A DNA stretch of 34,890 nt from the IMG/VR virus record IMGVR_UViG_3300009285_001228, positions 1-34,890 of that record, one strand, 5' to 3'. The stretch comes from a virus. The notes beneath the pieces were generated by a model. That model was not told where the DNA came from, did not search any database, and was given only the letters and a program-made list of their open reading frames with translations. The position numbers and the translations under genes are program-made. Shown in pieces: positions 22,584 to 30,076 of this stretch (the first letter of the stretch is position 1; the number at the start of each line of letters is the position of its first letter).

Positions 22584-23161
22584 TCTTCTTCTACTCCTTC
22601 TTCTTCATCTGAACCAAAAACAAATTTATCAATTGCCTTACCAATAAAGGCAATCTGGTTTGGAGTCATCCCACAATGACATAGCCTATCCCAAGTAACA
22701 CCTTTAATACCCTTACATTCATTACAAATATAGATTTTTGGTAAAGGTAAACTCTTAGGTTCTGTCTCCTGCCGTTGGTGTTCGGATAGTTGATGGAGTA
22801 AATCACCTAATGATTGGGATTTAGCTAATAACAGCAACTCACTCTTGTTGGTTTCATTCAGATAAGGGGTGATAGTCGTTAATTTACTGACCGGAATGTC
22901 TTTGACTTCCTCAAATTGGGGAAATACCTCAACCAGCCTGATAGCTCGGTACACCGAAGTCTTTTTAAGTCCCAATTCGGGACTTGCAAAATAGGAGTTA
23001 AAGGTTTCATAACCCAGAGACTTCCAGGCTTCTTCATCTCGAATCTTTTTCAAGATAGCTCCCATCTGGTAAGAATAAAACGCTGCCTGACGGACTAACC
23101 CCAATAACTGTTCATGTAATTGATGGGCCTGGGTAGCCAATCCTACTTCACTCTGACTCAT
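22580..23161 (-). CDS. HTH-like protein with C-terminal zinc ribbon
   Basis: Protein of 193 residues. Residues 28-75, with MGAILKKIRDEEAWKSLGY, TFNSYFASPELG and KKTSVYRAIRLVEVF, follow the DUF3102/plasmid-type pattern of long helix, GYETFxxY element, and a helix-turn-helix that ends in a DNA-recognition helix. A CNEC...CHCG pair (about 143-165) suggests a zinc ribbon, and the tail is acidic. This suits a DNA-binding protein in replication or partition-like work. GGGGGAAG lies before the ATG. Confidence 0.65.
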   Translation of the reverse strand: MSQSEVGLATQAHQLHEQLLGLVRQAAFYSYQMGAILKKIRDEEAWKSLGYETFNSYFASPELGLKKTSVYRAIRLVEVFPQFEEVKDIPVSKLTTITPYLNETNKSELLLLAKSQSLGDLLHQLSEHQRQETEPKSLPLPKIYICNECKGIKGVTWDRLCHCGMTPNQIAFIGKAIDKFVFGSDEEEGVEEE

Positions 23162-23858
23162 CTTCCCCCTTTAACTTATCGGCAGTATTATCTGCTTGTT
23201 CGTCAAATCGCTTCGCCAATTGATAAAGTTCATCAAAAACTCCTTCATCTTTGACTATTTCTCCAATCCTACAAACGGGAATATACCAACTACCCTTTTC
23301 TCCCTCTAGCTTTTTTGTTTCCATCTTTATCTTGAAAGAAAACATGGGAGCATGATTGGTTTGAGAAGCAGTAAAGAGTGGTGAAAGAGTAAATATAGCT
23401 GATGACCGAAAAAGCATCGCAAACAGCGACAAATCATCAACCATCGCTCCCAAGGCTGAATATTGTTCTCGCTCCGGCTGTTCTTCTTTTCGCCTATCTA
23501 CATAAGTAGATTTGGATGCAAAAAGCCAATAACACTCAAAAATGTCATAAATTTCCCGCTTGCCAGTATGAAAGAACTGGCCGACATTGGCTTGTTTACC
23601 TTGTTTATCCTGCAAGGTAGTCAAGTCAGACGACTTCTGGACTAAAATTATTTGCGGTGGTCGAATATCCCCTGGATCAACCCGACTCATACCTACTCCT
23701 TGAATACTTTTAAGAAAATCTTTACCAATAGTAAGTACAGAGCTTTCTTTAGGTGTTTCTTCTCCAAAAGTTTCTTCGGCTATTTTCTCCAAATCTTCAT
23801 CACTTAACATTTTTCCTTTTAACTGGTGGGCTTTTTTCTTTAAGTCAGCAGTATCCAT
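23148..23858 (-). CDS. Conserved phage protein, possibly DNA-metabolism related
   Basis: Protein of 236 residues. PPQIILVQKSSDLTTLQD with GKQANVGQFFHTGKREIYD in the N-terminal half and SAIFTLSPLFTASQTNHAP then MFSFKIKMETKK in the C-terminal half form the pattern of an uncharacterised protein I know from many tailed phages, usually in the DNA replication or recombination block. The C-terminal acidic tail (DKLKGEDESE) resembles those of single-strand DNA-binding proteins, so that is a guess only. GGAAGGA lies before the ATG. Confidence 0.6.
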   Translation of the reverse strand: MDTADLKKKAHQLKGKMLSDEDLEKIAEETFGEETPKESSVLTIGKDFLKSIQGVGMSRVDPGDIRPPQIILVQKSSDLTTLQDKQGKQANVGQFFHTGKREIYDIFECYWLFASKSTYVDRRKEEQPEREQYSALGAMVDDLSLFAMLFRSSAIFTLSPLFTASQTNHAPMFSFKIKMETKKLEGEKGSWYIPVCRIGEIVKDEGVFDELYQLAKRFDEQADNTADKLKGEDESE

Positions 23859-23859
23859 A

Positions 23860-24117
23860 TTATCCTTCCGTTGGTATTCCTTTCTTTTGCTTAAATGTTA
23901 ATCTAAAATGATTACGAAACTCATCTATTTTTAACCAGGAAGGGTCAATATCAGACTGAACCCAAAGCTGCTGGTTTAATGTGTCCCATAAAGAGTCCCA
24001 ATCAACTTGTTCGTTCTCACCCAACTCAACTGTCATTCCCGCCGATGCAGTAATATTAGAAAAATTAGGTAAACCAAACTTAAATTGTTTTTCTACTTTT
24101 ACTTCTCTAATCTTCAT
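23860..24117 (-). CDS. Small protein of unknown function
   Basis: Protein of 85 residues, MKIREVKVEKQFKFGLPNF then two strands and WDSLWDTLNQQLW helix. It looks like an intact alpha/beta fold. It ends one base before the next gene. The pair with the 23148-23858 gene recalls a conserved neighbouring pair in phages, without a known function. Confidence 0.6.
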   Translation of the reverse strand: MKIREVKVEKQFKFGLPNFSNITASAGMTVELGENEQVDWDSLWDTLNQQLWVQSDIDPSWLKIDEFRNHFRLTFKQKKGIPTEG

Positions 24118-24274
24118 CTTCCCTTTCTACATCTACTGCAGCATCAGCTCTAGCACTTTCCCGTTCGGCAAACTCAATCAATTTCTTATCAGTCCAATCT
24201 CTAAAATCGTCTGGATCATAATAGCCTTCCTTAATCCCGTAGTTAATGTAGTCAATGGCATCCTCAAGTTTCAT
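24107..24274 (-). CDS. Small acidic protein
   Basis: ORF of 55 residues, MKLEDAIDYINYGIKEGYY then a helical, very acidic end (VEREDED). GGAG lies eight bases before the ATG. It overlaps the next gene by 11 bases. Not recognised. Confidence 0.6.
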   Translation of the reverse strand: MKLEDAIDYINYGIKEGYYDPDDFRDWTDKKLIEFAERESARADAAVDVEREDED

Positions 24275-24501
24275 TTCTTTAACTCCAAAATTATCCGGCC
24301 ACTACCAATTTGCTTTTCTACGTTCTCCCAATTGGCAAGACAGAAATCGAGCTTAACTTTAGTCTCCTTATGGTTAGAAATCTCTTTAAGATAAGCCTGT
24401 CTTAATAACCACATAATTCCTAAGACAATCAAAACACCAAAAATAGTCCAATTAGCTAAAATAATCTTTAACGAATTAAATCGGTTCGGATATGGTCGCA
24501 T
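24271..24501 (-). CDS. Single-pass membrane protein
   Basis: Protein of 76 residues. Residues about 16-36 (IFGVLIVLGIMWLL core) form one membrane helix, then a charged helix and ELKK tail. The ATG at 24501 follows GGGGAG eight bases upstream and is preferred over a GTG at 24510. It may be a membrane-anchored early protein or an inner-membrane spanin-like piece. Confidence 0.6.
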   Translation of the reverse strand: MRPYPNRFNSLKIILANWTIFGVLIVLGIMWLLRQAYLKEISNHKETKVKLDFCLANWENVEKQIGSGRIILELKK

Positions 24502-24671
24502 GATAAACACTCCCCAATCTTTCTAATAGCTTCAATATCTAAAGGGTCTGTCCTAAAAATCCGGCAAACTGGACATTGAACTTTCTCTATCTGCTCTCTA
24601 CCAACGACGATTAAATCATCAATTAGTCTTTTATGATTCTTGAAAAAGCTGTTCCTTTGCTTGAATAACAT
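24468..24671 (-). CDS. Zinc-ribbon protein, first gene of the leftward early operon
   Basis: Protein of 67 residues, MLFKQRNSFFKNHKRLIDD then CPVCRIF and CLSCDH (two CxxC pairs, 18 residues apart). Its ATG lies six bases after the -10, so the mRNA would start at or within one or two bases of the ATG. An upstream in-frame start would lie inside the promoter and is not credible. Not recognised. Confidence 0.6.
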   Translation of the reverse strand: MLFKQRNSFFKNHKRLIDDLIVVGREQIEKVQCPVCRIFRTDPLDIEAIRKIGECLSCDHIRTDLIR

Positions 24672-24677
24672 AGACAC

Positions 24678-24706
24678 ATTATAGACTATCAATGGAGAAT
24701 TGTCAA
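24678..24706 (-). promoter_or_regulatory. Full consensus promoter of the leftward early operon
   Basis: On the minus strand TTGACA (24701-24706), 17 bases, TATAAT (24678-24683). It matches the sigma-70 consensus at every one of the twelve key bases. The ATG follows six bases after the -10. Confidence 0.9.
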
Positions 24707-24729
24707 GCAATAGCCAAAACTGTTACAAT
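24700..24729 (+). promoter_or_regulatory. Back-to-back promoter of the hydrolase gene
   Basis: TTGTCA (24700-24705), an 18-base spacer and TACAAT (24724-24729) with a TG extension (TGTTACAAT). The -35 shares its bases with the -35 of the opposite promoter. The ATG of the rightward gene follows after six bases. Confidence 0.75.
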
Positions 24730-24735
24730 CATTAT

Positions 24736-25359
24736 ATGAAACTCACTATTCCAGAATCTTTTAAAAACAAAATGAAAGGTTGGTTCGCCGAAAAAAAAGA
24801 ACAATTAAAGGAGTTTATTCCTACTAATACCTGGACTCTTGAAGCCGATAAACCCCCTACTCCTTCACCCCAATTTGCTCAACCTACTCCTACTCCTCAA
24901 CCAGCTTTTGATTCTACCAACCATACTGAAATAGAAAGGAAAATGAGACAAGGCTTACGGGAATATTCACAAAAAGCTACCGGAGGCAAAGAATTACCAG
25001 TAGAACGCTATATCCCTAAATTCATGGAAGCAGTCAAGAAATATGATTTCTTTAAGAAAAACCCGTTCCTTCTACCTCAAATCGCTATTTTAGAAACATC
25101 AGGAGGTAAATACATTACTAGACCTAATAACCTTCTTAATTGGGGTATTAACTATCCAGGCAATAACCAACTCTTTGCCCAAATGAATATGGATGAAGTC
25201 TTAGACAGAGCGATTAGTGGCATAGGTGAACGCTCTCCATACTATAACGAAATCAGGAAAACTAATGACTTACAGAAATTCGCAGAGACTTATGAACCTA
25301 GTAACAAAGATTATTACCGTAGCTTGAAGTCTGGTATGGATTATTTCTCTAATTTGTAG
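24736..25359 (+). CDS. Lysozyme/transglycosylase-like wall hydrolase
   Basis: Protein of 207 residues. A basic amphipathic start (1-28) is followed by a Pro/Thr-rich linker (40-57) and a helical domain. PQIAILETSGGKYITRPNN then NWGINYPG (about 114-141) resembles the catalytic part of lysozyme-like and glucosaminidase enzymes, in which a Glu (here 120) at the end of a helix precedes a G-G-K/xTxxxNxxNWG phrase. No signal peptide. It could cut peptidoglycan during entry or lysis. It is the only gene transcribed rightward in this part, from its own promoter. The ATG at 24736 is preferred over the upstream ATG at 24700, which lies in the promoter. Confidence 0.65.
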   Translation: MKLTIPESFKNKMKGWFAEKKEQLKEFIPTNTWTLEADKPPTPSPQFAQPTPTPQPAFDSTNHTEIERKMRQGLREYSQKATGGKELPVERYIPKFMEAVKKYDFFKKNPFLLPQIAILETSGGKYITRPNNLLNWGINYPGNNQLFAQMNMDEVLDRAISGIGERSPYYNEIRKTNDLQKFAETYEPSNKDYYRSLKSGMDYFSNL

Positions 25360-25463
25360 TTACTAGCTACTTTCTAACTCTCTCAAAAAGAAAAGAAAAA
25401 AAAGAAAAGAAATCCCCCCCGAGCCGATTACGTTGGTGTTACCCTGCACTTACGGCATAAAAA

Positions 25464-25550
25464 ATCGCACCATTAAGCGATGATGTAGTCTATCGGCTAT
25501 AGCCGTTATAGACTTCACATCCAATAGTCAGGAACAAATTAAAGTGCGAT
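25464..25550. ncRNA. Candidate structured RNA element
   Basis: Outer arms ATCGCAC (25464-25470) and GTGCGAT (25544-25550) enclose GATGT-AGTCTAT (25482-25493), a tip CGGCTATAGCCG (25494-25505), then ATAGACT (25508-25514) and ACATC (25517-25521). The result is a long two-part stem with small bulges. The first strand of the fold could be DNA or RNA; transcription from the rightward hydrolase gene would produce it. No known family is recognised. Confidence 0.45.
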
Positions 25551-25551
25551 A

Positions 25552-25629
25552 GAGCTTATTAGCTCAAGGGGAGAGGCGAAGCACAAAAAAGAAGTGAATC
25601 TTATGAGACAGACACACGACGCTTCGCCT
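25552..25629. other. Further hairpins in the non-coding stretch
   Basis: GAGCT (25552-25556) pairs with AGCTC (25561-25565) around TATT. AGGCGAAGC (25574-25582) pairs with GCTTCGCCT (25621-25629), with further GGGAG to CTCCC pairing outside it. No gene is seen in 25360-25836, which otherwise holds a purine-only run (about 25385-25412) and terminators. Confidence 0.6.
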
Positions 25630-25644
25630 TCCTCCCTGAACCAA

Positions 25645-25686
25645 CAAAAAAGCAGTTCGTACACCCTTTTAAGGCAACCAACTGCT
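25645..25686. terminator. Hairpin with T tracts, possible two-way terminator
   Basis: AGCAGTT (25651-25657) pairs with AACTGCT (25680-25686) around a 22-base loop. On the plus strand CTTTTCT follows; on the minus strand TTTTTTG follows. It could end the rightward hydrolase transcript and back up the leftward terminator. Confidence 0.55.
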
Positions 25687-25722
25687 CTTTTCTAAACACA
25701 AATAATTTATGTTTGGCATAAT

Positions 25723-25781
25723 AAAAAATCCCCTCTTGGATAGGTCTAAGCGTAATAAACTTAGACCAGCCCAAGAAGGGA
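25723..25781 (-). terminator. Strong composite terminator of the lysis/fibre operon
   Basis: Read on the minus strand: TCCCTTCTTGG, a small internal loop, GGTCTAAG, a nine-base loop, CTTAGACC, an internal loop, CCAAGAGGGGA, then TTTTTT. The outer stem has one mismatch and the inner eight pairs are perfect. It lies 56 bases after the last gene of the leftward right-hand block. Confidence 0.9.
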
Positions 25782-25836
25782 CTGTAGCTGAAGTTTATTA
25801 CTAAACCTATCCAAAGTCAAGTTAATCCTTTTTTAT

Positions 25837-26046
25837 TTATTTGTCAAGTCCTTCTTCTTTCTCACATAAATCCTGGCCGTCAGGCTGAAAATAGGGTTCC
25901 AATTCAGCAAATCCGGCTTGACTAATAACTCTAGCTATTTCTATCGGTAAAGCCCTACGGTTGCCAAACACCCCTCGTTCCAATGTTGTTCCTCCATAGA
26001 CATTAAATAAGGCTTGCCAGTAGTCTTTAGGTATTTCAGGCAACAT
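25837..26046 (-). CDS. Small protein of unknown function, last gene of the lysis block
   Basis: Protein of 69 residues, MLPEIPKDYWQALFNVYGG then a Arg/Glu-rich middle and an acidic tail ending EKEEGLDK. It starts three bases after the holin-like stop with no strong ribosome site, so it depends on coupling. It may be a lysis helper. Not recognised. Confidence 0.55.
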   Translation of the reverse strand: MLPEIPKDYWQALFNVYGGTTLERGVFGNRRALPIEIARVISQAGFAELEPYFQPDGQDLCEKEEGLDK

Positions 26047-26049
26047 GGT

Positions 26050-26256
26050 TTATAGAGGCGATAATCCCTTTAATCCTTCACCCGTATCTTTCCAATTTTC
26101 GTGTAACCATTTGTCAACAAATCTTAATATAAAAGTTCCGACAATCGCCCATTGGACGTCTAATTTAGCTAATTCAACCACGAGCCAAGCTACAAACGCA
26201 AACGCAGCCAGCCGTAATGGTTCTTTTAGTGCTTGCTTTAAAGTTTCCCAATTCAT
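26050..26256 (-). CDS. Holin-like membrane protein
   Basis: Protein of 68 residues. LRLAAFAFVAWLVVELAKL (about 15-33) is a first membrane helix, VQWAIVGTFILRFVDKWLH a second, shorter one. A charged N-terminus and a polar tail complete the usual class II holin plan. It follows the endolysin gene by ten bases. GAGGTG lies six bases before ATG 26256. A holin forms holes in the inner membrane for lysis; a holin antagonist is the alternative. Confidence 0.6.
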   Translation of the reverse strand: MNWETLKQALKEPLRLAAFAFVAWLVVELAKLDVQWAIVGTFILRFVDKWLHENWKDTGEGLKGLSPL

Positions 26257-26266
26257 TTTTCTCACC

Positions 26267-27220
26267 TCACTTTCTTTTAAACCATTCTTTAATCTTTTGG
26301 ACTATCAATTTGATTGCCCAGAGTATTTGATTATGACTAATGCTACCCGATTTCAACTCTGATATGGTTTGATTGAGTTCACCAATCTTTCTACCCATAC
26401 CGTCAACCTGCTCTTGAAATGCCTTAAGTCTAGCCTCAAAGGCATTGGCAATTTCTAGTGACTTAGTTAGCTTGATAACAAGCTCATTCCTAAGCTCCTC
26501 ATTTCTTAGCAGTTCATCCTTGAGTCTGCCAACTTGTTCCTCCCTGTTTTTAGCCTCGGTTTCCCAATAAGCAACCTGTTTGGTTAGGTCTGTAGCTCTG
26601 GATTTTAACCCTGCTACTACATCTTGCACTCGTTCAAACGGGGTTAGGGTAGGGTCGGTAGTGGGTATTTCTAAATAGATTACAGTCTTGTCGTAACTCT
26701 CACTACCTGTCCGAAGTCTCTCAAAGTCTGCTTTAGTGATTTGGATTGTCGTCTGGTCATTTGCCATATTCTCCTTTACAAACTTAATTGGGTCTATCCA
26801 CTTCTTTAAATCATCTAATGTTTTAGCAATTCCATCTACTCCTGTTGGTTCTACTTTAATCGCCCAATGGAGATGGGCGAAATCAGTTCCAGTTTTACCT
26901 AACGTAGCTACCTTTTGTCCTTCTTTAACCCTATCACCAATTTTAAGAGGAATAAAATCACAATGAGCGTAATGGCAGTAAACGCTTCCAAAGGTTCCGT
27001 CATGTCTGATGTGGACATGGTTTCCAAAAGTCGGCTTGCCGATATGGCTATGGACTGAAGTAACCTCACCATCAGCGATTGCATAGATGGGTTGGCCTAA
27101 GTCGGAGTCGCCACCCGACTTTAGGTTGAGGTCACTCCCGTCATGGTAGCCATAACTGGTTTTTTTGCCGAATGGTTGGGCATCATACCAATTCTCCCAT
27201 TTGTCAACAGGCCATCTCAT
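26267..27220 (-). CDS. M23 metallopeptidase endolysin with C-terminal coiled coil
   Basis: Protein of 317 residues. The M23 domain (1-150) has HxxxD at His26/Asp30, the YCHYAH segment (81-86) and HLHW (116-119), so all zinc and catalytic residues are present: it should cut peptide cross-links of the wall. Residues about 185-290 form a coiled coil, and the last 25 residues are Lys/Trp-rich and may bind the membrane or wall. No signal peptide. The length beyond the domain and the coiled coil suggest a wall-binding or virion-bound form. It overlaps the next gene by four bases. Confidence 0.85.
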   Translation of the reverse strand: MRWPVDKWENWYDAQPFGKKTSYGYHDGSDLNLKSGGDSDLGQPIYAIADGEVTSVHSHIGKPTFGNHVHIRHDGTFGSVYCHYAHCDFIPLKIGDRVKEGQKVATLGKTGTDFAHLHWAIKVEPTGVDGIAKTLDDLKKWIDPIKFVKENMANDQTTIQITKADFERLRTGSESYDKTVIYLEIPTTDPTLTPFERVQDVVAGLKSRATDLTKQVAYWETEAKNREEQVGRLKDELLRNEELRNELVIKLTKSLEIANAFEARLKAFQEQVDGMGRKIGELNQTISELKSGSISHNQILWAIKLIVQKIKEWFKRK

Positions 27221-27474
27221 CTAATATTCAACTCCTTCTTGATCTCCTTTAGGTCATCTTTTATTTCAGACAAGTCATCTCCAAAACCAATATCATGTTG
27301 CTGTAGGATTATTACTTGTTCAGTTAAGTTCTCTATCTTCTCTAATCGTTCATCTAATTGCTGATGTTCTTGAGCTATAACCGCTACTTTGTTATTAAGG
27401 GTAGTCCAACCCACAATAAACCCAACTAGGATAATCAGAAAGTTCCAAGCGTTTTGTTTTAAAAAGTCTTGCAT
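27217..27474 (-). CDS. Membrane-anchored coiled-coil protein
   Basis: Protein of 85 residues. One helix (NFLIILVGFIVGWTTL, about 11-26) is followed by a coiled coil (30-82). This plan recalls XhlA-like hemolysin or spanin-like lysis proteins, without a firm match. It lies directly before the endolysin in transcription order. Confidence 0.6.
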   Translation of the reverse strand: MQDFLKQNAWNFLIILVGFIVGWTTLNNKVAVIAQEHQQLDERLEKIENLTEQVIILQQHDIGFGDDLSEIKDDLKEIKKELNIR

Positions 27475-27475
27475 A

Positions 27476-27766
27476 TTAGGCCAGCCTTTTTAACCTATCG
27501 CTCAAGGCTTTTATAATCAATTCTGCTTCTCCTGGTGCTGATTTGGCTAGTTGTTGCGTTCCTGGTTGGGAAGCAGTTTGTGGGCTACTAGAGCCTGTTA
27601 GAGAGGCCATTCCGCCCCTACTCATCGTTCCCTGTTGCATTAAAGGATTAGTCGGTGCTGGTTGGTTGGCTTGGGGAGCACCACCAGGGACTCCAGCAAA
27701 GGAAGGTTGCTGACCTACCCGCCTTCTCATGGCTTCTTGTAGTTCCGGCGTAATTTGCATTGGCAT
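27476..27766 (-). CDS. Low-complexity small protein
   Basis: Protein of 96 residues, MPMQITPELQEAMRRRVGQ then a Pro/Gln/Gly/Ala/Ser-rich middle and a final helix EAELIIKALSDRLKRLA. It looks unfolded apart from the ends and may be a virion linker or a head-tail helper. AAGGAGATAT precedes the ATG. Confidence 0.6.
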   Translation of the reverse strand: MPMQITPELQEAMRRRVGQQPSFAGVPGGAPQANQPAPTNPLMQQGTMSRGGMASLTGSSSPQTASQPGTQQLAKSAPGEAELIIKALSDRLKRLA

Positions 27767-27777
27767 ATATCTCCTTA

Positions 27778-27807
27778 TAGACAGTTAGTGTCTAGGTATA
27801 GTATAAT
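27778..27807 (+). promoter_or_regulatory. Rightward promoter with overlapping palindrome
   Basis: TAGACA (27778-27783), 18 bases and TATAAT (27802-27807). The -35 forms one arm of TAGACA-GTTAG-TGTCTA (27778-27794), a perfect inverted repeat that could be an operator. Confidence 0.55.
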
Positions 27808-27816
27808 AACAACATT

Positions 27817-27894
27817 ATGTTATGGATAGTTGCAATTATACTGTTTTTAATTGTAGCCTTTTTCGGTTCTGTAGATGATAGTGATTTATTCTAG
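27817..27894 (+). CDS. Tiny rightward membrane peptide
   Basis: ORF of 25 residues, MLWIVAIILFLIVAFFGSV then an acidic DDSDLF end. It is a single hydrophobic helix. No ribosome site is seen, but a promoter -10 ends nine bases upstream, so an almost leaderless mRNA is possible. It overlaps the end of the convergent large virion gene by nine bases. Confidence 0.4.
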   Translation: MLWIVAIILFLIVAFFGSVDDSDLF

Positions 27895-30075
27895 TTCAAA
27901 ATCCTCTGGTAATAGAATATCATTTTGAGTAGCTAATGTTTCGAGTATGCCTTCTTCAGTTGTATCTCCCCCTTGTTGCATATATTTCAAAAGCGTTTTT
28001 GTTAAAGTAGATAAGGATTCAAGTTTAGTCCTAGCTGTTTCAGGAGTATCACTAATAGTAGGGGTATAGCCTCTTGCAAGCTCAATATCTACATCTGACA
28101 TTCTGGCTCCCTGGAAACTTTTAACGATAATCTGTCGTAACAAGTTATATTGGGTATTCAGTTCAGTAACATTTTTAGGTACTCCCAAACCTCCTAGTTT
28201 TGTAAGTAAAACCCCAGCAGCTCCTCCAGCAAACGGGCCAAGACCAGTTAAATCACCGCTAAGAGCCTTATCAATCGTAATGCCAGCAGTCATAATGTTG
28301 GCTTCCCGTTCTTTAACCTCTTTAACTTTCTTTCCTTTTTCTTCTTTTTCGACTTTAATATCATAAAGGGATTTTAATTTAGCGATATTCTTACCACCAG
28401 TTTTTTGCAAATCTTCTTCCATCGCTTGCATTAACTTTTCTGGAGTAATACCAGTTTCAGTCTTAGGAACCCAATCGTTTGCTTCCTTGCTCCATCTCCA
28501 TTGGCCTTCTGGAGAAAGTATTTCTTGTTCTCCAGTTAAAGTTTGTTCGACAGTAGTTTCTCCAAATTTAGTTTCTGGCGTTGGTTTAACTTCTCCTGGT
28601 TTAGCATACATAGCCGCAGCACCAAGAGCAGTAGCCCTTTGACCTACTACCGAAGGGGCTTTAGTAACTGCTTTTCCAACTGCTCCTGTTCCTACTTTCA
28701 TCAATCTTGAGGTAACAGCCGGAGATTTTAAGGCAGACATTACTCCTGCTACACCTAATCCTCCGACTAAACCTAATGGCCCTCCAGCAGCTAATCCTCC
28801 AGCAGCTAATAAAGCAGGTATCTCAATTCCTGTAGTACCAGCTTTACCCCTGGCTAGATTAAGAATAGGTCGAAGGGTAAGTATTTCTTCTTGGGTTTTA
28901 AGAGCTTCGGCAACATCAGGAAATAAGCCTTTTGCTATTCTTTTGAGAGCATTGGCTTCAACCTTTTGAGCTGAAGAAGCCACAGCTCCTTTTTCTGTTT
29001 CTACAATAGACCTGCCAAACGTAGCATTAGCCTCACGGATAGTTTTCATGGCTTGATTCAAAGAAACACCCTTGTTATATTTCTTAATAGCCTGGTCAAT
29101 AACCTTTTTAAGAGAATTGTATTTAGTAGTATTGCCTAGTCTATCTTTCATTACTTTCAATTCTGATTTAAGTGCAGTAATCACTTCATCTTTTCCTAGC
29201 CTAATGTTTCTGCCAGCAGATTTAACTGTATCGCTAATGGCTTTTTCTGCTTCATCCATTTGTGATTTGAAAATACCACCCCTACCTCTTTCTGTTGCTG
29301 CACCCAAAACATCATCATAGCTAGCCCCTGTTGGTATCCTGCGTTGAGCAACATCGGTAATATCTATACCATGTTCTTCAATAGCTTCAGCAAACTTTGT
29401 TGGGGAAGCCTTTAGATATTGTTCTGTCGCCTTTTTGCCTACAACTGTTTTAAGTGGAGAAACTGCTCCTTTTATTCCCTGGAATAATTTTTCTCCCCCC
29501 CTAAAAGCTAGTGCTCCTCCTACTCCAAATGCTCCTGCTCTACCTACGGTTTGTGGCGTAGCCCCAGGTTGTCCTGCTTCAAATAAAGCTCCTGATGTTG
29601 CTCCTGGTATGATTGTCTTTGCTGCTAAAGGAGCTAGTTTTCCTAGACCTGGAGCTAGTTTACTTGCTACCGCACCACCTTTACCAAAGGGAACTGCATA
29701 GGAAGCCAGACCAGCAGTCGTTTTGAGAGCTTCTTTAAAAGGATGTTTCTGAATCTTCTCTAAACTTTCTTCAGATAAGAAGGGGTTTTGGACTGTCTCT
29801 CCCTGTTCCGTCACATACTCTAAATTCTGTCCTAATACCTTTTTGGGTATAGCTCCTCTGGCTGCTAAGACTCTAGCTACTTCAAAGCCAGCCCCTCCAA
29901 TCTGCCGACCAGCTCTCTCAAAAGGAGTAGCTAATGTCCGTAACAATCCTGGTTTCTGTTGGGGTCTGGTTGCCTGAATCTGTCTGGCTCTCATAACTGC
30001 TTCTTCCTGTGGCAAACCAGCCGCTACAGCAGCCTGGACTTTTTTCATTAAATCGTCATCGAGTTGTGTTGGCAT
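27886..30075 (-). CDS. Large virion-like protein with hydrophobic Ala/Gly segments
   Basis: Protein of 729 residues from ATG 30075. The start has DDDLMKKVQAAVAAGLPQEE, a UBA-like helical phrase. About 120-210 and 425-480 are Ala/Gly/Val/Leu-rich with membrane-active character (LLAAGGLAAGGPLGLVGGL), separated by long Lys/Glu helices. This plan is typical of internal or ejected virion proteins that line the DNA channel or pass into the cell. No lytic motif is visible. An upstream in-frame start at 30165 lies inside the previous gene. It could also be a structural protein of the tail. Confidence 0.7.
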   Translation of the reverse strand: MPTQLDDDLMKKVQAAVAAGLPQEEAVMRARQIQATRPQQKPGLLRTLATPFERAGRQIGGAGFEVARVLAARGAIPKKVLGQNLEYVTEQGETVQNPFLSEESLEKIQKHPFKEALKTTAGLASYAVPFGKGGAVASKLAPGLGKLAPLAAKTIIPGATSGALFEAGQPGATPQTVGRAGAFGVGGALAFRGGEKLFQGIKGAVSPLKTVVGKKATEQYLKASPTKFAEAIEEHGIDITDVAQRRIPTGASYDDVLGAATERGRGGIFKSQMDEAEKAISDTVKSAGRNIRLGKDEVITALKSELKVMKDRLGNTTKYNSLKKVIDQAIKKYNKGVSLNQAMKTIREANATFGRSIVETEKGAVASSAQKVEANALKRIAKGLFPDVAEALKTQEEILTLRPILNLARGKAGTTGIEIPALLAAGGLAAGGPLGLVGGLGVAGVMSALKSPAVTSRLMKVGTGAVGKAVTKAPSVVGQRATALGAAAMYAKPGEVKPTPETKFGETTVEQTLTGEQEILSPEGQWRWSKEANDWVPKTETGITPEKLMQAMEEDLQKTGGKNIAKLKSLYDIKVEKEEKGKKVKEVKEREANIMTAGITIDKALSGDLTGLGPFAGGAAGVLLTKLGGLGVPKNVTELNTQYNLLRQIIVKSFQGARMSDVDIELARGYTPTISDTPETARTKLESLSTLTKTLLKYMQQGGDTTEEGILETLATQNDILLPEDFELE

Positions 30076-30076
30076 A

